From NCBI RefSeq assembly GCF_030287445.1, contig NZ_JASVWB010000004.1:806001-870000 (forward strand): a DNA stretch of 64,000 bases. Reading direction: 5' to 3'. The notes under the pieces are model-generated. The model ran no database searches, was not told the origin of the DNA, and saw only the letters and a program-made list of their open reading frames with translations. The DNA comes from Streptomyces sp. ALI-76-A (lineage in GTDB: Bacteria; Actinomycetota; Actinomycetes; Streptomycetales; Streptomycetaceae). Both the position numbers and the translations under genes were made by a program. Below are positions 43,865 through 53,119 of the stretch, piece by piece (the stretch's first letter is position 1; each line of letters starts with the position of its first letter).

Positions 43865-44587
43865 TCACGTAGCAGGCGGTACAGCGGAAGCCTCCCGCAG
43901 GCCCGATGCCCGCGGGAGCTTTCCCATGTCCTGGGCAACGACCTCGTCCCAGCGCAGAGTCCGGTCGCACCAGCGGTGCAGGAGTGTCTGGTCGTGGCCC
44001 ACGGCGAGCAGGCCGGCGCCGGTGGTGGCGCGGTAGTCCTCGACGGCGGTGACCAGTGCGGCGGTGGTGGAGGCGTCCAGCATGGCGGTCATTTCGTCGC
44101 AGATGAGCCAGCGTGGGCGCAGGACCAGGGCGCGGGCGAGGCAGGCGCGTTGGAGCTGGCCGTCGCTGACCTCGTGGGGGCGACGGTCCAGGAGGTCAGG
44201 GGTGAGGCCGACGGCTGCGGACAGTTCGGTGACACGTTCGCCGATCTCGTCGCGGAGGCCGACCGCGCGCGCGGGTTCGGCGATCAGGTCGGTGAGCCGC
44301 AGTCGGGGGTCGGCGGAGAGGCGGGGCTGCTGGAAGACGACGCCGAAGGTGGTGCGCAGTGCGCGCGGGGCGCGGTGGCGCCAGCGCCGTACTTGGTCGC
44401 CATCGAGGATCAGGGTTCCGGCGTCGGGGCGGTGCAGCAGGGCCGCGACGCGGGCGAGGGTGGATTTGCCGCAGCCGCTGGGGCCCAGGAGGCCGACGGC
44501 CTCGCCGGGGGCGACGGTCAGGGTGGCGTTGCGGACGACGGGAGTCTTCCTGTCGTATCCGGCGGTGATGTCGTGCAGTTCAAGCAC
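43865..44587 (-). CDS. nikE: Nickel/peptide ABC importer ATPase, second (NikE-type)
   Basis: The 240-residue ATPase starts at GTG 44587 and overlaps the upstream gene's end by 8 bases. It has Walker A GPSGCGKST, Q-loop VFQQPRLSADPR, signature VSDGQLQR (instead of the usual LSGGQ), Walker B RWLICDE and H-loop VGHD. Together with NikD it powers import through NikBC. The last about 20 codons contain a GC-rich hairpin (GCTCCCGC ... GCGGGAG, 43891-43916) that could terminate the operon. Confidence 0.85.
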   Translation of the reverse strand: MLELHDITAGYDRKTPVVRNATLTVAPGEAVGLLGPSGCGKSTLARVAALLHRPDAGTLILDGDQVRRWRHRAPRALRTTFGVVFQQPRLSADPRLRLTDLIAEPARAVGLRDEIGERVTELSAAVGLTPDLLDRRPHEVSDGQLQRACLARALVLRPRWLICDEMTAMLDASTTAALVTAVEDYRATTGAGLLAVGHDQTLLHRWCDRTLRWDEVVAQDMGKLPRASGLREASAVPPAT

Positions 44588-45566
44588 GGAGGTCCTCCGG
44601 TACGTGCGGGTGGTGGCAGGCGAGGCCGCTGGTCGTCGGGGGGAGCGCGGTGCAGACGTCGGTGGCCCGCTCGCAGCGTGGGGCGAAGGCGCAGCCGTGG
44701 GGGAGGGCGCCGAGTTCGGGCGGCATTCCGGGGATCGGGGTGAAGGCGCGGTCGGGGAGCGCCTGGAGGAGGCCGCGGCTGTAGGGGTGGCGGGGGCCTG
44801 GGGTGCCGAAGAACGTTGCCGCGTCGGTGAGTTCGACGATCCGGCCCGCGTACATCACGGCCACGCGGTCGGCGATGCGCGCGGCGGCCATGAGGTCGTG
44901 GGTTATCACCAGCAGGGCCCGGCCCGCGCCGTCCTCGCGGTCGACGTGACGCCGTAGCTCGTCGACCGTGTGGTCCACCAGGTCGCGGTCGAGTCCGGTG
45001 GTCGGTTCGTCGGCGAGCAGCAGGGGTGCGTCACCGGCGAGGGCGAGGGCGGTCGCGGCGCGCTGGGCGAGGCCACCGGAGAGCTGGTGCGGATGGCGGT
45101 CGAGATGGTCGGTGGGGAACGCGGCGCGTTCGGCGGCCGCGTCGGCGGCGGCCCGTACGGCGGCACGCCCCCGGACGCCGGCCAACGCGGCGAGAGTTTC
45201 CTCCAGTTGGGAACGGACCGTGCGCACCGGGGTGAGGTGGGCTGCGGGGCTCTGCGGGATGAGCCCGATCAGGCGGCCCCGTACCGTGCGGGCGAGGGTG
45301 CGTTCGTCGGCGGCGAGCAGGTCCAGGCCGCCCAGGCGGGCCTGGCCCGTGGTCTGGGCGTTGGCGGGGAGCAGACCGAGGAGGGCGGAGGCGAGGACCG
45401 ACTTGCCGCAGCCGCTTTCACCGATCAGGGCGAGGCACTCGCCGGCCGCCACGTCGAAGTGTGCGTCGGTGACGGCGGCGATCCGGCGACCGCCGGGCAT
45501 GAGGAAACGCACCGACAGCCCGCTCACCGACAGGACGGGGGTTCGTTCGTCCGGTGGCTGGGTCAC
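44580..45566 (-). CDS. nikD: Nickel/peptide ABC importer ATPase, first (NikD-type)
   Basis: GTG 45566 overlaps the NikC stop (GTGA). The 328-residue ATPase has Walker A GESGCGKSV, signature LSGGLAQR, Walker [14 protein letters not shown]-loop THD and the C-terminal oligopeptide-type extension with cysteines (HGCAFAPRCERATDVC) typical of Dpp/Opp/Nik ATPases. It works as a heterodimer with NikE. Confidence 0.88.
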   Translation of the reverse strand: MTQPPDERTPVLSVSGLSVRFLMPGGRRIAAVTDAHFDVAAGECLALIGESGCGKSVLASALLGLLPANAQTTGQARLGGLDLLAADERTLARTVRGRLIGLIPQSPAAHLTPVRTVRSQLEETLAALAGVRGRAAVRAAADAAAERAAFPTDHLDRHPHQLSGGLAQRAATALALAGDAPLLLADEPTTGLDRDLVDHTVDELRRHVDREDGAGRALLVITHDLMAAARIADRVAVMYAGRIVELTDAATFFGTPGPRHPYSRGLLQALPDRAFTPIPGMPPELGALPHGCAFAPRCERATDVCTALPPTTSGLACHHPHVPEDLRA

Positions 45567-46444
45567 AGCATCAGCTCCGATCGGCGGCGGGGGTTGATCC
45601 GCTCCCGCCAGGCTCCGGCGAGACCGGCGATGGCGAGGGTGGGGACGATGATGAGCAGGCCGGGGAAGAGGGTGGGCCACCACTGCCCGGCGAGCAGCGA
45701 GCCCCGGGCTTGCTGGATGAGGGTGCCGAGGCTGGCCGTGTGGGTGGGCAGGCCCAGTCCGAGGAAGGACAGGGCCGACTCGTGCCACATGGCGTGCGGC
45801 ACCATCAGCACGGCGGCCAGTGCCGCTTGCGGCAGCACGGCCGGCAGCAGATGCCGTACCGCCACCCGCCACCTCGACGCGCCCCCGGAGACGGCCGCGT
45901 CGATGTATGGCCGGGAGCGCAGGGAAAGCACCTCCGCGCGGACGATCCGGGCGGTGGACAGCCAGTGGGTCAGGGCGACCGAGACCACCACCGGCCAGAC
46001 GCCGGGCCGGAACATGGCGACGATGAAGATGCCCAGCAGCAGATGCGGTACGGACGAGATGGTGTCGACCACCCGCATGACGCCCCGGTCGACCCAGCCG
46101 CCCAGGGCGCCGGCGGTCGCCCCGACGGCCGTGCCGATCACGGTCGCCGTGAGCGCCGCCGTCACCCCGACCAGCAGAGAGACGCGCAGGCCGTAGACGC
46201 AGCGCAGGAGCAGGTCGCGGCCGAGGTCGTCGGTGCCGAAGGGATGGTCCCAGCTCGGCGGCAGCAACTTCGCGCCCAGGTCGACGGCCTGCTGGTCGAG
46301 TTGCACCAGCGGCGGCACGAGGAGGACGGCCAGGACCGTCGCGGTCACCAGAGCCGCCGAGACGCGCACGCGTACCGTCCGGGTGGAGCGGCGGTCGGTG
46401 CCGTAGGACCGCCAGGCGGTCTCGGCCGTAGGTTCACATGTCAC
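45563..46444 (-). CDS. nikC: Nickel/peptide ABC importer permease NikC-type
   Basis: The 293-residue protein has about six membrane helices and the DppC/NikC signature: HPFGTDDLGRDLLLRCVYGL near the start and the EAA loop AAVSGGASRWRVAVRHLLP. GTG 46444 overlaps the previous gene by 11 bases. It forms the inner-membrane channel with NikB. Confidence 0.9.
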   Translation of the reverse strand: MTCEPTAETAWRSYGTDRRSTRTVRVRVSAALVTATVLAVLLVPPLVQLDQQAVDLGAKLLPPSWDHPFGTDDLGRDLLLRCVYGLRVSLLVGVTAALTATVIGTAVGATAGALGGWVDRGVMRVVDTISSVPHLLLGIFIVAMFRPGVWPVVVSVALTHWLSTARIVRAEVLSLRSRPYIDAAVSGGASRWRVAVRHLLPAVLPQAALAAVLMVPHAMWHESALSFLGLGLPTHTASLGTLIQQARGSLLAGQWWPTLFPGLLIIVPTLAIAGLAGAWRERINPRRRSELML

Positions 46445-47429
46445 TGAGCTTCACCCTCGGGTCGAACAGGCCGTAGAGCAGGTCGGCGAGCAGGTTGCCG
46501 AGGAGTACGGCGGCGGTGGCCAGCGTGGTCAGCGCGGCGAGCAGCGGGAAGTCGACGGCGGTGGCCGCTTGTACGGTGGCCGCCGCGATGCCGGGCCAGC
46601 TGAAGACGCTCTCCACCAGCAGGGCGCCGGTGATGAGTTCGGGCACGCGGGAGCCGACCAAGGTGAGGACCGGCAGCATTCCGGAGCGCAGGGCGTGGCC
46701 GAGCAGGACGGTGCGTTCGCTCAGCCCTCGTGCGCGGGCGCCGCGTACGGGGTCCTCCGCGAGGGCGTCGCCGACACCCTGGCGGACGTACAAGGTGAAC
46801 CAGGGAAGTTGGGAGACGGCGAGCACCCCGGCCGGCAGTACGAGGTGGCTCGCGACCTGCCCCGGCGTGATCCGCTCGCTGGCGGTGTCGGTGAGACCGC
46901 CGGCCGGGAGCACGCCCCACTGGAGGGCGAACAGCCAGATCACGAGCAGGGCGATCCAGAAGACGGGTGCCGCCTCCAGGGTGTAGGCGAGGGAGGTGAC
47001 GATCCGGTCGAACCACGATCCGGGGCGGCGGGCCGCCAGTACACCGAGTACCGTGCCGGCCAGCACGGCCACCGTGAACGCGACCGCGCACAACAGTGCG
47101 GACCAGACAAGGCGTTCGCCGATGACCTGGGCGACCGGCTGCCGCATCACGCTGGACTGGCCGAGGTCCCCGCCGAGCGCGGAGGTCAGCCAGTTCCACC
47201 AGCGCGTCGTGAACGGCTGGTCCACGCCGAGGTTGTCCCGCAGTCGCTCCAGCGTCTGCGCGTCGGCGCCGAGCGCGGCCGTACCGGCGTACGCCCGGAC
47301 GGGGTCGAAAGGGGAGGCGGCGGCGATGGCGAAGACGCCGAAGGTGACGACGAGGAGGACGGGGGCGGCGAACAGCAGCCGCCGCCCTGCCAGGCGTGCC
47401 ATCGCTCCCCAGGGCAGGGAGGATTTCAC
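46434..47429 (-). CDS. nikB: Nickel/peptide ABC importer permease NikB-type
   Basis: GTG 47429 overlaps the NikA stop (GTGA), giving 331 residues. The DppB/NikB hallmarks are LRDNLGVDQPFTTRWWNWL followed by GDLGQS, and the EAA loop RGARARGLSERTVLLGHAL. Six hydrophobic segments are visible. The longer frame upstream, inside the NikA gene, is not used. Confidence 0.9.
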   Translation of the reverse strand: MKSSLPWGAMARLAGRRLLFAAPVLLVVTFGVFAIAAASPFDPVRAYAGTAALGADAQTLERLRDNLGVDQPFTTRWWNWLTSALGGDLGQSSVMRQPVAQVIGERLVWSALLCAVAFTVAVLAGTVLGVLAARRPGSWFDRIVTSLAYTLEAAPVFWIALLVIWLFALQWGVLPAGGLTDTASERITPGQVASHLVLPAGVLAVSQLPWFTLYVRQGVGDALAEDPVRGARARGLSERTVLLGHALRSGMLPVLTLVGSRVPELITGALLVESVFSWPGIAAATVQAATAVDFPLLAALTTLATAAVLLGNLLADLLYGLFDPRVKLSDM

Positions 47430-49012
47430 TTCTTCGGCTGCCAGGTCTCGAGGTTCCACCACGGGCCGCTGGCGAATCCGTGTTCGTGCGGCTCGACCTG
47501 CGTGCTCAGCCCGTCCCAGCGGTCGGCGAGGACGTAGACGTGGTGGATGTGGGTGAGGAAGGTGTAGCCGGGGTTCTTCACCAGTTCGCGCTGGAGGCTG
47601 TCGTAGGCCCCCTTCCGGATTGCCGTGTCCGAGCTGCGACGGCCGGTGTCGAGCGCCTTGTCCACGACCGCGTCGTCGTAGCGGGCCATGTTGTTGAAGC
47701 CGTTGCCGGCGAGGGAGGAGTGCAGCAGCGTGTAGAGACCGAAGTCGGGGTCGCCGTTGCTGCCGAAGCCGGCGAGAACCGCGGTGTTCTTCATCCGCGG
47801 CTCGATGACCTCCCAGGTGGCGCTCTCCGCCGTCACCTGGATGCCGGCCTTTTTGGCGTCGGAGGCGTAGGCGAGGGCGTGGTCCTGGCGGACCTTGTCG
47901 CCCGAGGGGTAGAGGAGGGTGAAGGACGCCCGCTGTCCGTCCTTGACGCGGATGCCGCCGTCGCCGTTCTTCCAGCCCGCCCGGTCGAGGATCCGCTTGG
48001 CCTTGGCGAGGTCCTGCGTGCGTTCGATGCCCTTGGCGAACCAGGCATCGTCGACGGGCAACGGTCCGTATGCCGGGCGGCCTGCGCCGTCGAGGATCTG
48101 GTCGACCATGGTCTGGCGGTCCACGGCTGCGTCCAGGGCCTGGCGGATGGCGCGGTCACCGGTGACCTTGTTGGCGGTGGGGAGGGTGACAGCGCGGAAG
48201 TCGTACGTCTTGGCCTCGTACGTCTTCTTCCCCGTGTCGTTCTGGAAGGTGGCGGCGAGGTTGGGCGGGAGTACCGCGCCGTCGAGGTCGCCCGAGCGCA
48301 GCCGGGTGGCGCGCACGTTGTCGTCCTCGATGACCGCCATGGTCACCTTCTTCACTTCTGGCGCGCCGCCCCAATAGGTGGGGTTGGCCTTGAAGGTGAG
48401 CTTTTCGCCCCTGCTCCAGCCGGCGAGGACGTACGGGCCGGTGCCGACCGGTTCGGTGTTGAAGGCGCCGGTGTTGGGGTCCTGCCTGCCGGCGACGTGC
48501 TCGGGCACGATCGGCAGCACCGTGCGCCCGGCGAAGGGGGTGTAGGGGTACTTCAGGGTGAAGACGACCGTGTCGTCGCCGTCCGCCCGTACCGTCTTGA
48601 TGGCGTCCAGCTCGGTGCGGGAGGTGTTGTTGGTCTTCGCGTCGAGGATCGTCTTGTACGTGAAGACCACGTCGGCGGAGGTGAGCGGTTCGCCGTCGCT
48701 GAACTTCACGCTGTCGCGCAGGGTGTAGGTGTAGGTCAGGCCGCCGTCGCTGACCTGGGGCAGCGCCTTCGCCAGCGCCGGTCTCAGCTTCAGGTCGGTG
48801 TCCCGGGCGAGCAGACCGTCGAATATCTTCGAGTTGCCGTCCTTGCCGTAGCCGAGCAGCGGGCTCAGTGTGTCCGGCTCGGAGGCGACCCCGATCACGA
48901 CGGAGCCGGCCGCATCGCCGCCGCCCGTGCTGTTGCCGGGGGCCGAGCAGGCGGCGACACCAGTGAGTATCGCCGCGGTCGCGGCAGCTGTCCGTATCCG
49001 TCGGACCGTCAT
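47426..49012 (-). CDS. nikA: Nickel/peptide-type ABC importer solute-binding lipoprotein
   Basis: This 528-residue SBP_bac_5 lipoprotein has signal LTGVAAC with lipid Cys at about residue 22. Family landmarks are SEPDTLSPLLGYGKDGNSKI, LRDSVKFSDGEPLTSADVVF and LKANPTYWGG-like motifs. Gene order A-B-C-D-E, the tight overlaps and the Nur-like box at 49047 match the Streptomyces nikABCDE locus. It would therefore bind nickel or a nickel chelate outside the membrane; oligopeptide binding is the alternative. ATG 49012 is preceded by GTGAGG. Confidence 0.85.
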   Translation of the reverse strand: MTVRRIRTAAATAAILTGVAACSAPGNSTGGGDAAGSVVIGVASEPDTLSPLLGYGKDGNSKIFDGLLARDTDLKLRPALAKALPQVSDGGLTYTYTLRDSVKFSDGEPLTSADVVFTYKTILDAKTNNTSRTELDAIKTVRADGDDTVVFTLKYPYTPFAGRTVLPIVPEHVAGRQDPNTGAFNTEPVGTGPYVLAGWSRGEKLTFKANPTYWGGAPEVKKVTMAVIEDDNVRATRLRSGDLDGAVLPPNLAATFQNDTGKKTYEAKTYDFRAVTLPTANKVTGDRAIRQALDAAVDRQTMVDQILDGAGRPAYGPLPVDDAWFAKGIERTQDLAKAKRILDRAGWKNGDGGIRVKDGQRASFTLLYPSGDKVRQDHALAYASDAKKAGIQVTAESATWEVIEPRMKNTAVLAGFGSNGDPDFGLYTLLHSSLAGNGFNNMARYDDAVVDKALDTGRRSSDTAIRKGAYDSLQRELVKNPGYTFLTHIHHVYVLADRWDGLSTQVEPHEHGFASGPWWNLETWQPKK

Positions 49013-49046
49013 GGAACCTCACACCCTTATTGATCGAGCAATGCTG

Positions 49047-49063
49047 TTGCATGTTAATCGCAA
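49047..49063. promoter_or_regulatory. Nur-box-like site upstream of nikA
   Basis: TTGCAT-GTTAA-TCGCAA, 35 bases before the nikA start, fits the published Streptomyces Nur consensus (as I recall it, tTGCaa-N5-ttGCAA) at all the strongly conserved positions. Nur is the nickel-responsive Fur-family repressor. This supports nickel-repressed expression of the operon, though binding is not shown. Confidence 0.7.
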
Positions 49064-49206
49064 CAAGCGCTACCTCGGTGGGCGGGAGGTCAGTCCGCTG
49101 CTCGCATCACTCCGCGGCCGGCTCGGCGAACTGCCCGGCATCGAGTGGCCGAGAGCTCCACACCCCAGGCTCCGGAGAGTTCAACGCCGTAACGCTCTAC
49201 GCCTGC

Positions 49207-49260
49207 TCACGGCACGGGCACGGGGGTCGTCAGCATCGGCTCCGGCATCGTCCATGTCAC
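49207..49260 (-). pseudogene. Second ATP-dependent DNA ligase start stub
   Basis: GTG 49260 opens VTWTMPEPMLTTPVPVP and a stop. The motif TWTMPEPML is the same start as in the stub at 39985 (TWTLPEPML). Only 17 codons remain. Confidence 0.6.
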
Positions 49261-49474
49261 CTCCCATCCCTCCGTCCCAGCGGGGGAACAGGTGCGGTTC
49301 GACTGGGATGACCTCGTCCGGTTCCACCGCAGGAGGACTCGGGCCCGCGGAGAACCCTGGAGCCGCGCCGACGCCATCGCGCAGTCGCCACCCCCGCCGG
49401 TCTGTTGGCCCAGCTTGAGGGTTCGTCCGTAGCGGGCCGCTCACCGGACAGACGGTGTCGGCACACTCCGGCCC

Positions 49475-49600
49475 ATGGATCCGAAGTCTCGGCCGGTGCG
49501 GGGCAAGCGGGGCCGGCCGCGGCGCAAAACCTGCCCCCTATACGCCGATCGCGAAGCGAAGTTGAGGTCAATAGGTGACATCCATGCCCGAGGCGTGGAG
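49475..49600 (+). pseudogene. IS5-type transposase fragment
   Basis: RGKRGRPRRKTCPLYADR resembles the GxPRRKPxxLxADRGY region of IS5/IS1647-type transposases. The rest is absent. The stretch 49264-49474 contains no recognisable gene. Confidence 0.5.
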
Positions 49601-49673
49601 GAGACTTCCCTGGTCGACGGGGTCGTTGCTCGGAGAGGCAAGCGGCCCCTCATCTACTTCCCCGTGCGGTGGT

Positions 49674-50321
49674 TCATCGTCCGGCGTCGGATGACGTACG
49701 GAAGACGCCGGCGACTGGCGCGTGCGTGGTCCAACCGAGCGAGGTGTAAAGGCCCTGCCCCTCGATCGTTGCGGCGAGCACCCCAGCCCGGGCGCCCGCC
49801 GCGATCGCTGCGTTGGCCAAGGTGTGCATGACCGCTCGTCCCAGGCCTTGGCGACGGTGATCAGGTGCGGTCTCTATCTGGTCGAACACGACTGAGCTGG
49901 TGCGGGAAGAGCTGGCGACCTGGCCGTGGGCGGCAAAGGCGCCGTCCATGTCGCGGATGAGGACGCGGGTGACATCGCCTCGGCTCCACGTGCGCAGTTG
50001 GTAACCGACAGGGAGGTCCGGCGCGGACGGGCGCAGGGTTGTCGACATCAGGAAGCCGGGGGCGTCAAAGGCCCATGCGGGTGTGAGCCAGGGGGAGATG
50101 GTCTCCGGGGTCGTGACTACCTTGAGCCAGGTGCCAGGCGCTGTGGTCGCCTTCACGAGGCTGCGGATGAGCGTCTCGTCGGCGTTGGGTAGGACGTGTC
50201 GGGTTACCTGCTTGGGTAGTCCGACATCGACTGTGAATCCCCAGGGCTCTTCCACTGGAGGGGCGGCCCCGCGCGAGGCGGCCCAGCCTTCGACCCAGGC
50301 CCGCACGATCTCGGTATCCAT
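49674..50321 (-). CDS. GNAT-family N-acetyltransferase
   Basis: The 215-residue protein begins at ATG 50321 with GGAGAG upstream. The C-terminal half has the acetyl-CoA-binding GNAT core: VVFDQIETAPDHRRQGLGRA (motif A) and VLAATIEGQGLYTSLGW. The N-terminal half (GFTVDVGLPKQVTRHVLPNA) is a variable substrate part. It acetylates an unknown small molecule or protein. Confidence 0.85.
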   Translation of the reverse strand: MDTEIVRAWVEGWAASRGAAPPVEEPWGFTVDVGLPKQVTRHVLPNADETLIRSLVKATTAPGTWLKVVTTPETISPWLTPAWAFDAPGFLMSTTLRPSAPDLPVGYQLRTWSRGDVTRVLIRDMDGAFAAHGQVASSSRTSSVVFDQIETAPDHRRQGLGRAVMHTLANAAIAAGARAGVLAATIEGQGLYTSLGWTTHAPVAGVFRTSSDAGR

Positions 50322-50394
50322 ACGCTCTCCACATGTAATAGGTGCCAATGGGTAAGGCATATTACGCGCTAGGGCATGTCGGCCGATCGCGGGG

Positions 50395-50895
50395 CTACTT
50401 GAGGTCGGTCCTCGGTCCATTCGGCCTGACTCCCTGTGCTTGTGCTTGGTGCCTCCCCTGTGGTGAGCGGGGCGGCTGTATGCCTGGCCGGTGGCCGAGG
50501 GCGCGTCCCACTTGGCGGCGGGTGGCTGAGCGGTGGTTCTTCGAGCCGTTGGCCGTACGGGTGGCTGGGGCGGTTTCTTTCGACCCCATCGAGGCGACCC
50601 CATCGAGGCGACTCCAACTGGCTCCAGCAAGGGGGGCGTTCGGGGCCCCCACGGATGCAGTCATCTTGCCGCCGAACCGTTGGCTCACGTATTTCGCGAA
50701 CCGGGTGAGACCGCCGTTGCCCTGGTAGTGATCGCGGGCCCCCTCGACAAGCATCTTCGATCCGCCGCCGGCCGACGCCTCGTTGAGACCTGCCGACGCA
50801 TCGGTAGCCGTCGCTGTACATGCGGCCGCAGGACCCCCGCCGGCGCGCAGGTCCAACTGTTCCACTCGGCGTCGGTCTCGGCATCCCTGCTCCAT
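50395..50895 (-). CDS. Possible hypothetical protein
   Basis: The minus frame contains a protein-like stretch, SKMLVEGARDHYQGNGGLTR then FAKYVSQRFGGKMTASVGAP, with G/C-rich third positions, but the flanks are low in content and no family is recognised. A 13-base duplication (CCCATCGAGGCGA) lies at about 50586-50611. It may be a relic. Confidence 0.25.
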   Translation of the reverse strand: MEQGCRDRRRVEQLDLRAGGGPAAACTATATDASAGLNEASAGGGSKMLVEGARDHYQGNGGLTRFAKYVSQRFGGKMTASVGAPNAPLAGASWSRLDGVASMGSKETAPATRTANGSKNHRSATRRQVGRALGHRPGIQPPRSPQGRHQAQAQGVRPNGPRTDLK

Positions 50896-50975
50896 GCCGT
50901 CACCCGAACGGTTCTCGAACTCACGGGCAACCGATTCCGTTCCAGTGGTGGTCTGGAGGGCGAGGAGGGTGCTTG

Positions 50976-51506
50976 ATGCAGGCCGAACTTGAGGGCCAGT
51001 TCCAGGATTTCGTCAGGGCGCGGTGGTCACGGCTCGTCCGGACCGCGTACCTGCTGACGGGGGACGTCCACCACGCGGAGGAGCTGACGCAGACGGCGCT
51101 GGCGCAGGCCTACCGGTCGTGGCGGCGCATCGCGCGCAGCGACAACCCAGAGGTCTACGTCCGGCGCGTGCTGGTCAGCTGCAACAGCGGCCGATTCCAC
51201 AAGCGATGGAGGACGCAGGCGCCGGCCGCGGCTCGGCCCGGGAGGACGGGCGGGGACCAGGCCGTCGGCCGGGTGGAGAAGCGTGATCCGCCGCTCGCCG
51301 GGCTGGCCATGCTGCCCGCGAAACAGCGGGCGGTGGTTGTCCTGCGGTACTGGGAGGACCTCTCGGAGACGGAGGTGGCTGAGGTGCTCGGCTGCTCGCC
51401 CGGCACGGTCAAGCGCCAGGCCGCGGAAGGGCTGGCGAAGCTGCGGGTGTATCCGGGGCTGGTGCGCGCGGACCACACGGTGTCCGGACCGGGAGGTGGA
51501 GGGTGA
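50976..51506 (+). CDS. SigE-family ECF sigma factor
   Basis: The 176-residue protein starts at ATG 50976 after GAGGAGG. Region 2 is FQDFVRARWSRLVRTAYLLT, GDVHHAEELTQTALAQAYRS and region 4 is LPAKQRAVVVLRYWEDLSET then EVLGCSPGTVKRQAAEGLAK. This is the SigE (ECF39-like) subgroup common in Streptomyces. Its TGA overlaps the next gene's GTG. The inter-domain linker is normal, and promoter targets are unknown. Confidence 0.92.
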   Translation: MQAELEGQFQDFVRARWSRLVRTAYLLTGDVHHAEELTQTALAQAYRSWRRIARSDNPEVYVRRVLVSCNSGRFHKRWRTQAPAAARPGRTGGDQAVGRVEKRDPPLAGLAMLPAKQRAVVVLRYWEDLSETEVAEVLGCSPGTVKRQAAEGLAKLRVYPGLVRADHTVSGPGGGG

Positions 51507-52492
51507 ACCACGAGGCATACGAGGCACACGAAGCGCGTGAGGCGCACCACGGAACTGATGGGACCGACGAAGTGCACACGGCACACGAGGTCAACGACAA
51601 GCGGGACTTCGAGGAACTGGTGAGGGAACTGATGACGGACGACGCTTACACCATCCAGCCTTCGCCCGCGCCGTACCCGGCGATCCGCCGGCGCGGCGTG
51701 GCGGAACGACGCCGACGGGTCGTGGCGGTCGGAGCGGCACTGGCGGCGGTGGTCGCGGTGCCGGCGGGGGCGTACGCCGTGGTCGGGGGGAACGGGGGAG
51801 GGGGCGCTGACGCGGCGACGCCGATGTCGTCGGTCAGCGCCCCGCAGACCGCGTCACCTTCCGGGTCGACGACAAGCTCCGGGCCTCAACCGCCCGCCTC
51901 GAAGCAGCAGTTGCTGGACGGGATCACGTTCGCCCATGCGTCGGACGCGCTGGAGCGGTGCCTCGGTCAGGAGCACGTGGGAAGCGCGGTCAGCGGGGAA
52001 CTGGCCAAGGCCGAGAGCTACCGGATCATCTGGGCGGCGAGGAGCACGGGAGACTCCAACTCCCCCGGCGACGGCATCCACGTCGTCGGCGTGGCCGAGC
52101 GGCCGGAAGGCTTCCGGGTGATCTGCAACGTGAAGGAGGGGGTGTCCGCCGGCATCAGCACCAGCACGAACACCCAAGGGCCGGACACCGGTCCCGTCGT
52201 GCCCGACGCCAACGCGGGCGACCTGTACCAGCAGTCAGTGATCGACAAGGGCAAGTGGAAGCTGCCCTTCCGGTGGGGCATGATCGGCATGGTCGACCCG
52301 TCCGTGGCCAAGGTGACCGTCGACTACGGCGACGGCAGCGCCACAGCCGTCCTGGACCACGGCTGGTACGTCGCTTCCGGTGTCCTGAGCCGGCAGGTGA
52401 CGAAGGCCCCACACGTCAAGGGCTTCGACGCCGCCGGCAAGCTGGTCTACGACTCGGACACGGACACGACGTACGACAAGACCCTGCCGTAG
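51503..52492 (+). CDS. Membrane-anchored putative anti-sigma protein
   Basis: The 329-residue protein starts at GTG 51503 (GTGA overlap). It has an unusual His/Glu/Ala-rich N-terminus (EAYEAHEAREAHH), a cytoplasmic helical segment DFEELVRELMTDDAYTIQPS, one membrane helix (VVAVGAALAAVVAVPAGAYA) and a Ser/Thr/Pro-rich linker before a soluble extracytoplasmic domain (ALERCLGQEHVGSAVSGELA). Gene pairing and topology are those of anti-sigma factors of SigE-type ECFs. The extracytoplasmic domain is not recognised. Confidence 0.75.
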   Translation: MNHEAYEAHEAREAHHGTDGTDEVHTAHEVNDKRDFEELVRELMTDDAYTIQPSPAPYPAIRRRGVAERRRRVVAVGAALAAVVAVPAGAYAVVGGNGGGGADAATPMSSVSAPQTASPSGSTTSSGPQPPASKQQLLDGITFAHASDALERCLGQEHVGSAVSGELAKAESYRIIWAARSTGDSNSPGDGIHVVGVAERPEGFRVICNVKEGVSAGISTSTNTQGPDTGPVVPDANAGDLYQQSVIDKGKWKLPFRWGMIGMVDPSVAKVTVDYGDGSATAVLDHGWYVASGVLSRQVTKAPHVKGFDAAGKLVYDSDTDTTYDKTLP

Positions 52493-53119
52493 GGCCCTAC
52501 TGAGGTCTACGACGTAGGGCGATGGTGATCTCGCTGGTGGGTGTGTCCCGGTGTCATGCGGAATCCCGGTGGGGAAGGCGTGGATCAGTGGCCCATTCCC
52601 ACTCGTAGCCGTCGGCCACAGCTCCTCCTCCTTCTGCCTCAGCGGGGGATCGAAGGGCCGCTTGATCCGGGGTCTCGACCGATTCGTCATGAGCGATTCC
52701 AGCGTGGTCTCTCCAGGGTCAGGACCGTGGCGCGATGTCCGTCGTGCGGTTCGGGCCGTAGCGGCTCGCGGAAGACCCGCCGGGACTTCGGGCGGGCGAA
52801 GCCTCGTCGGGCAGGAGAGCGGGCCTGGGCGGGTGCCCGGTTCAGCGTCCGTTTTCCGCCACTTTTCTGGGAGGGCGGCGTTGAGGGTCCTGGCGATCGC
52901 CACCGTCCCGGCTGGCACAGGGCCGGGCACTGGAGGAGTGTGAGGGCCGGCCGGGTGCCTGGTACGGCGTGGTGCGTGCCTCGGGAGAACGCCGGTCGCG
53001 GTGACCACAACGCTGCGTCGGGTCGGTATTCGGCCGGTGTCCTACTCCACCGCCTGCTGACTTCAGGAACTGGAGGAGGCGTTGGGTCTGTCCAAGGTCG
53101 CGAACCTCGCTCACTCGCG
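52493..53119. other. No clear gene
   Basis: The minus strand has one stretch that looks protein-like (TNRSRPRIKRPFDPPLRQKE and PTATSGNGPLIHAFPTGI) without known relatives. A 10-bp palindrome TAGGGCCCTA at 52491-52500 overlaps the anti-sigma stop. Confidence 0.35.

Noticed and set aside
47396..49033. 545-codon plus-strand open frame opposite nikA
   Set aside because: Antisense shadow of a well-supported lipoprotein gene; no domain seen.
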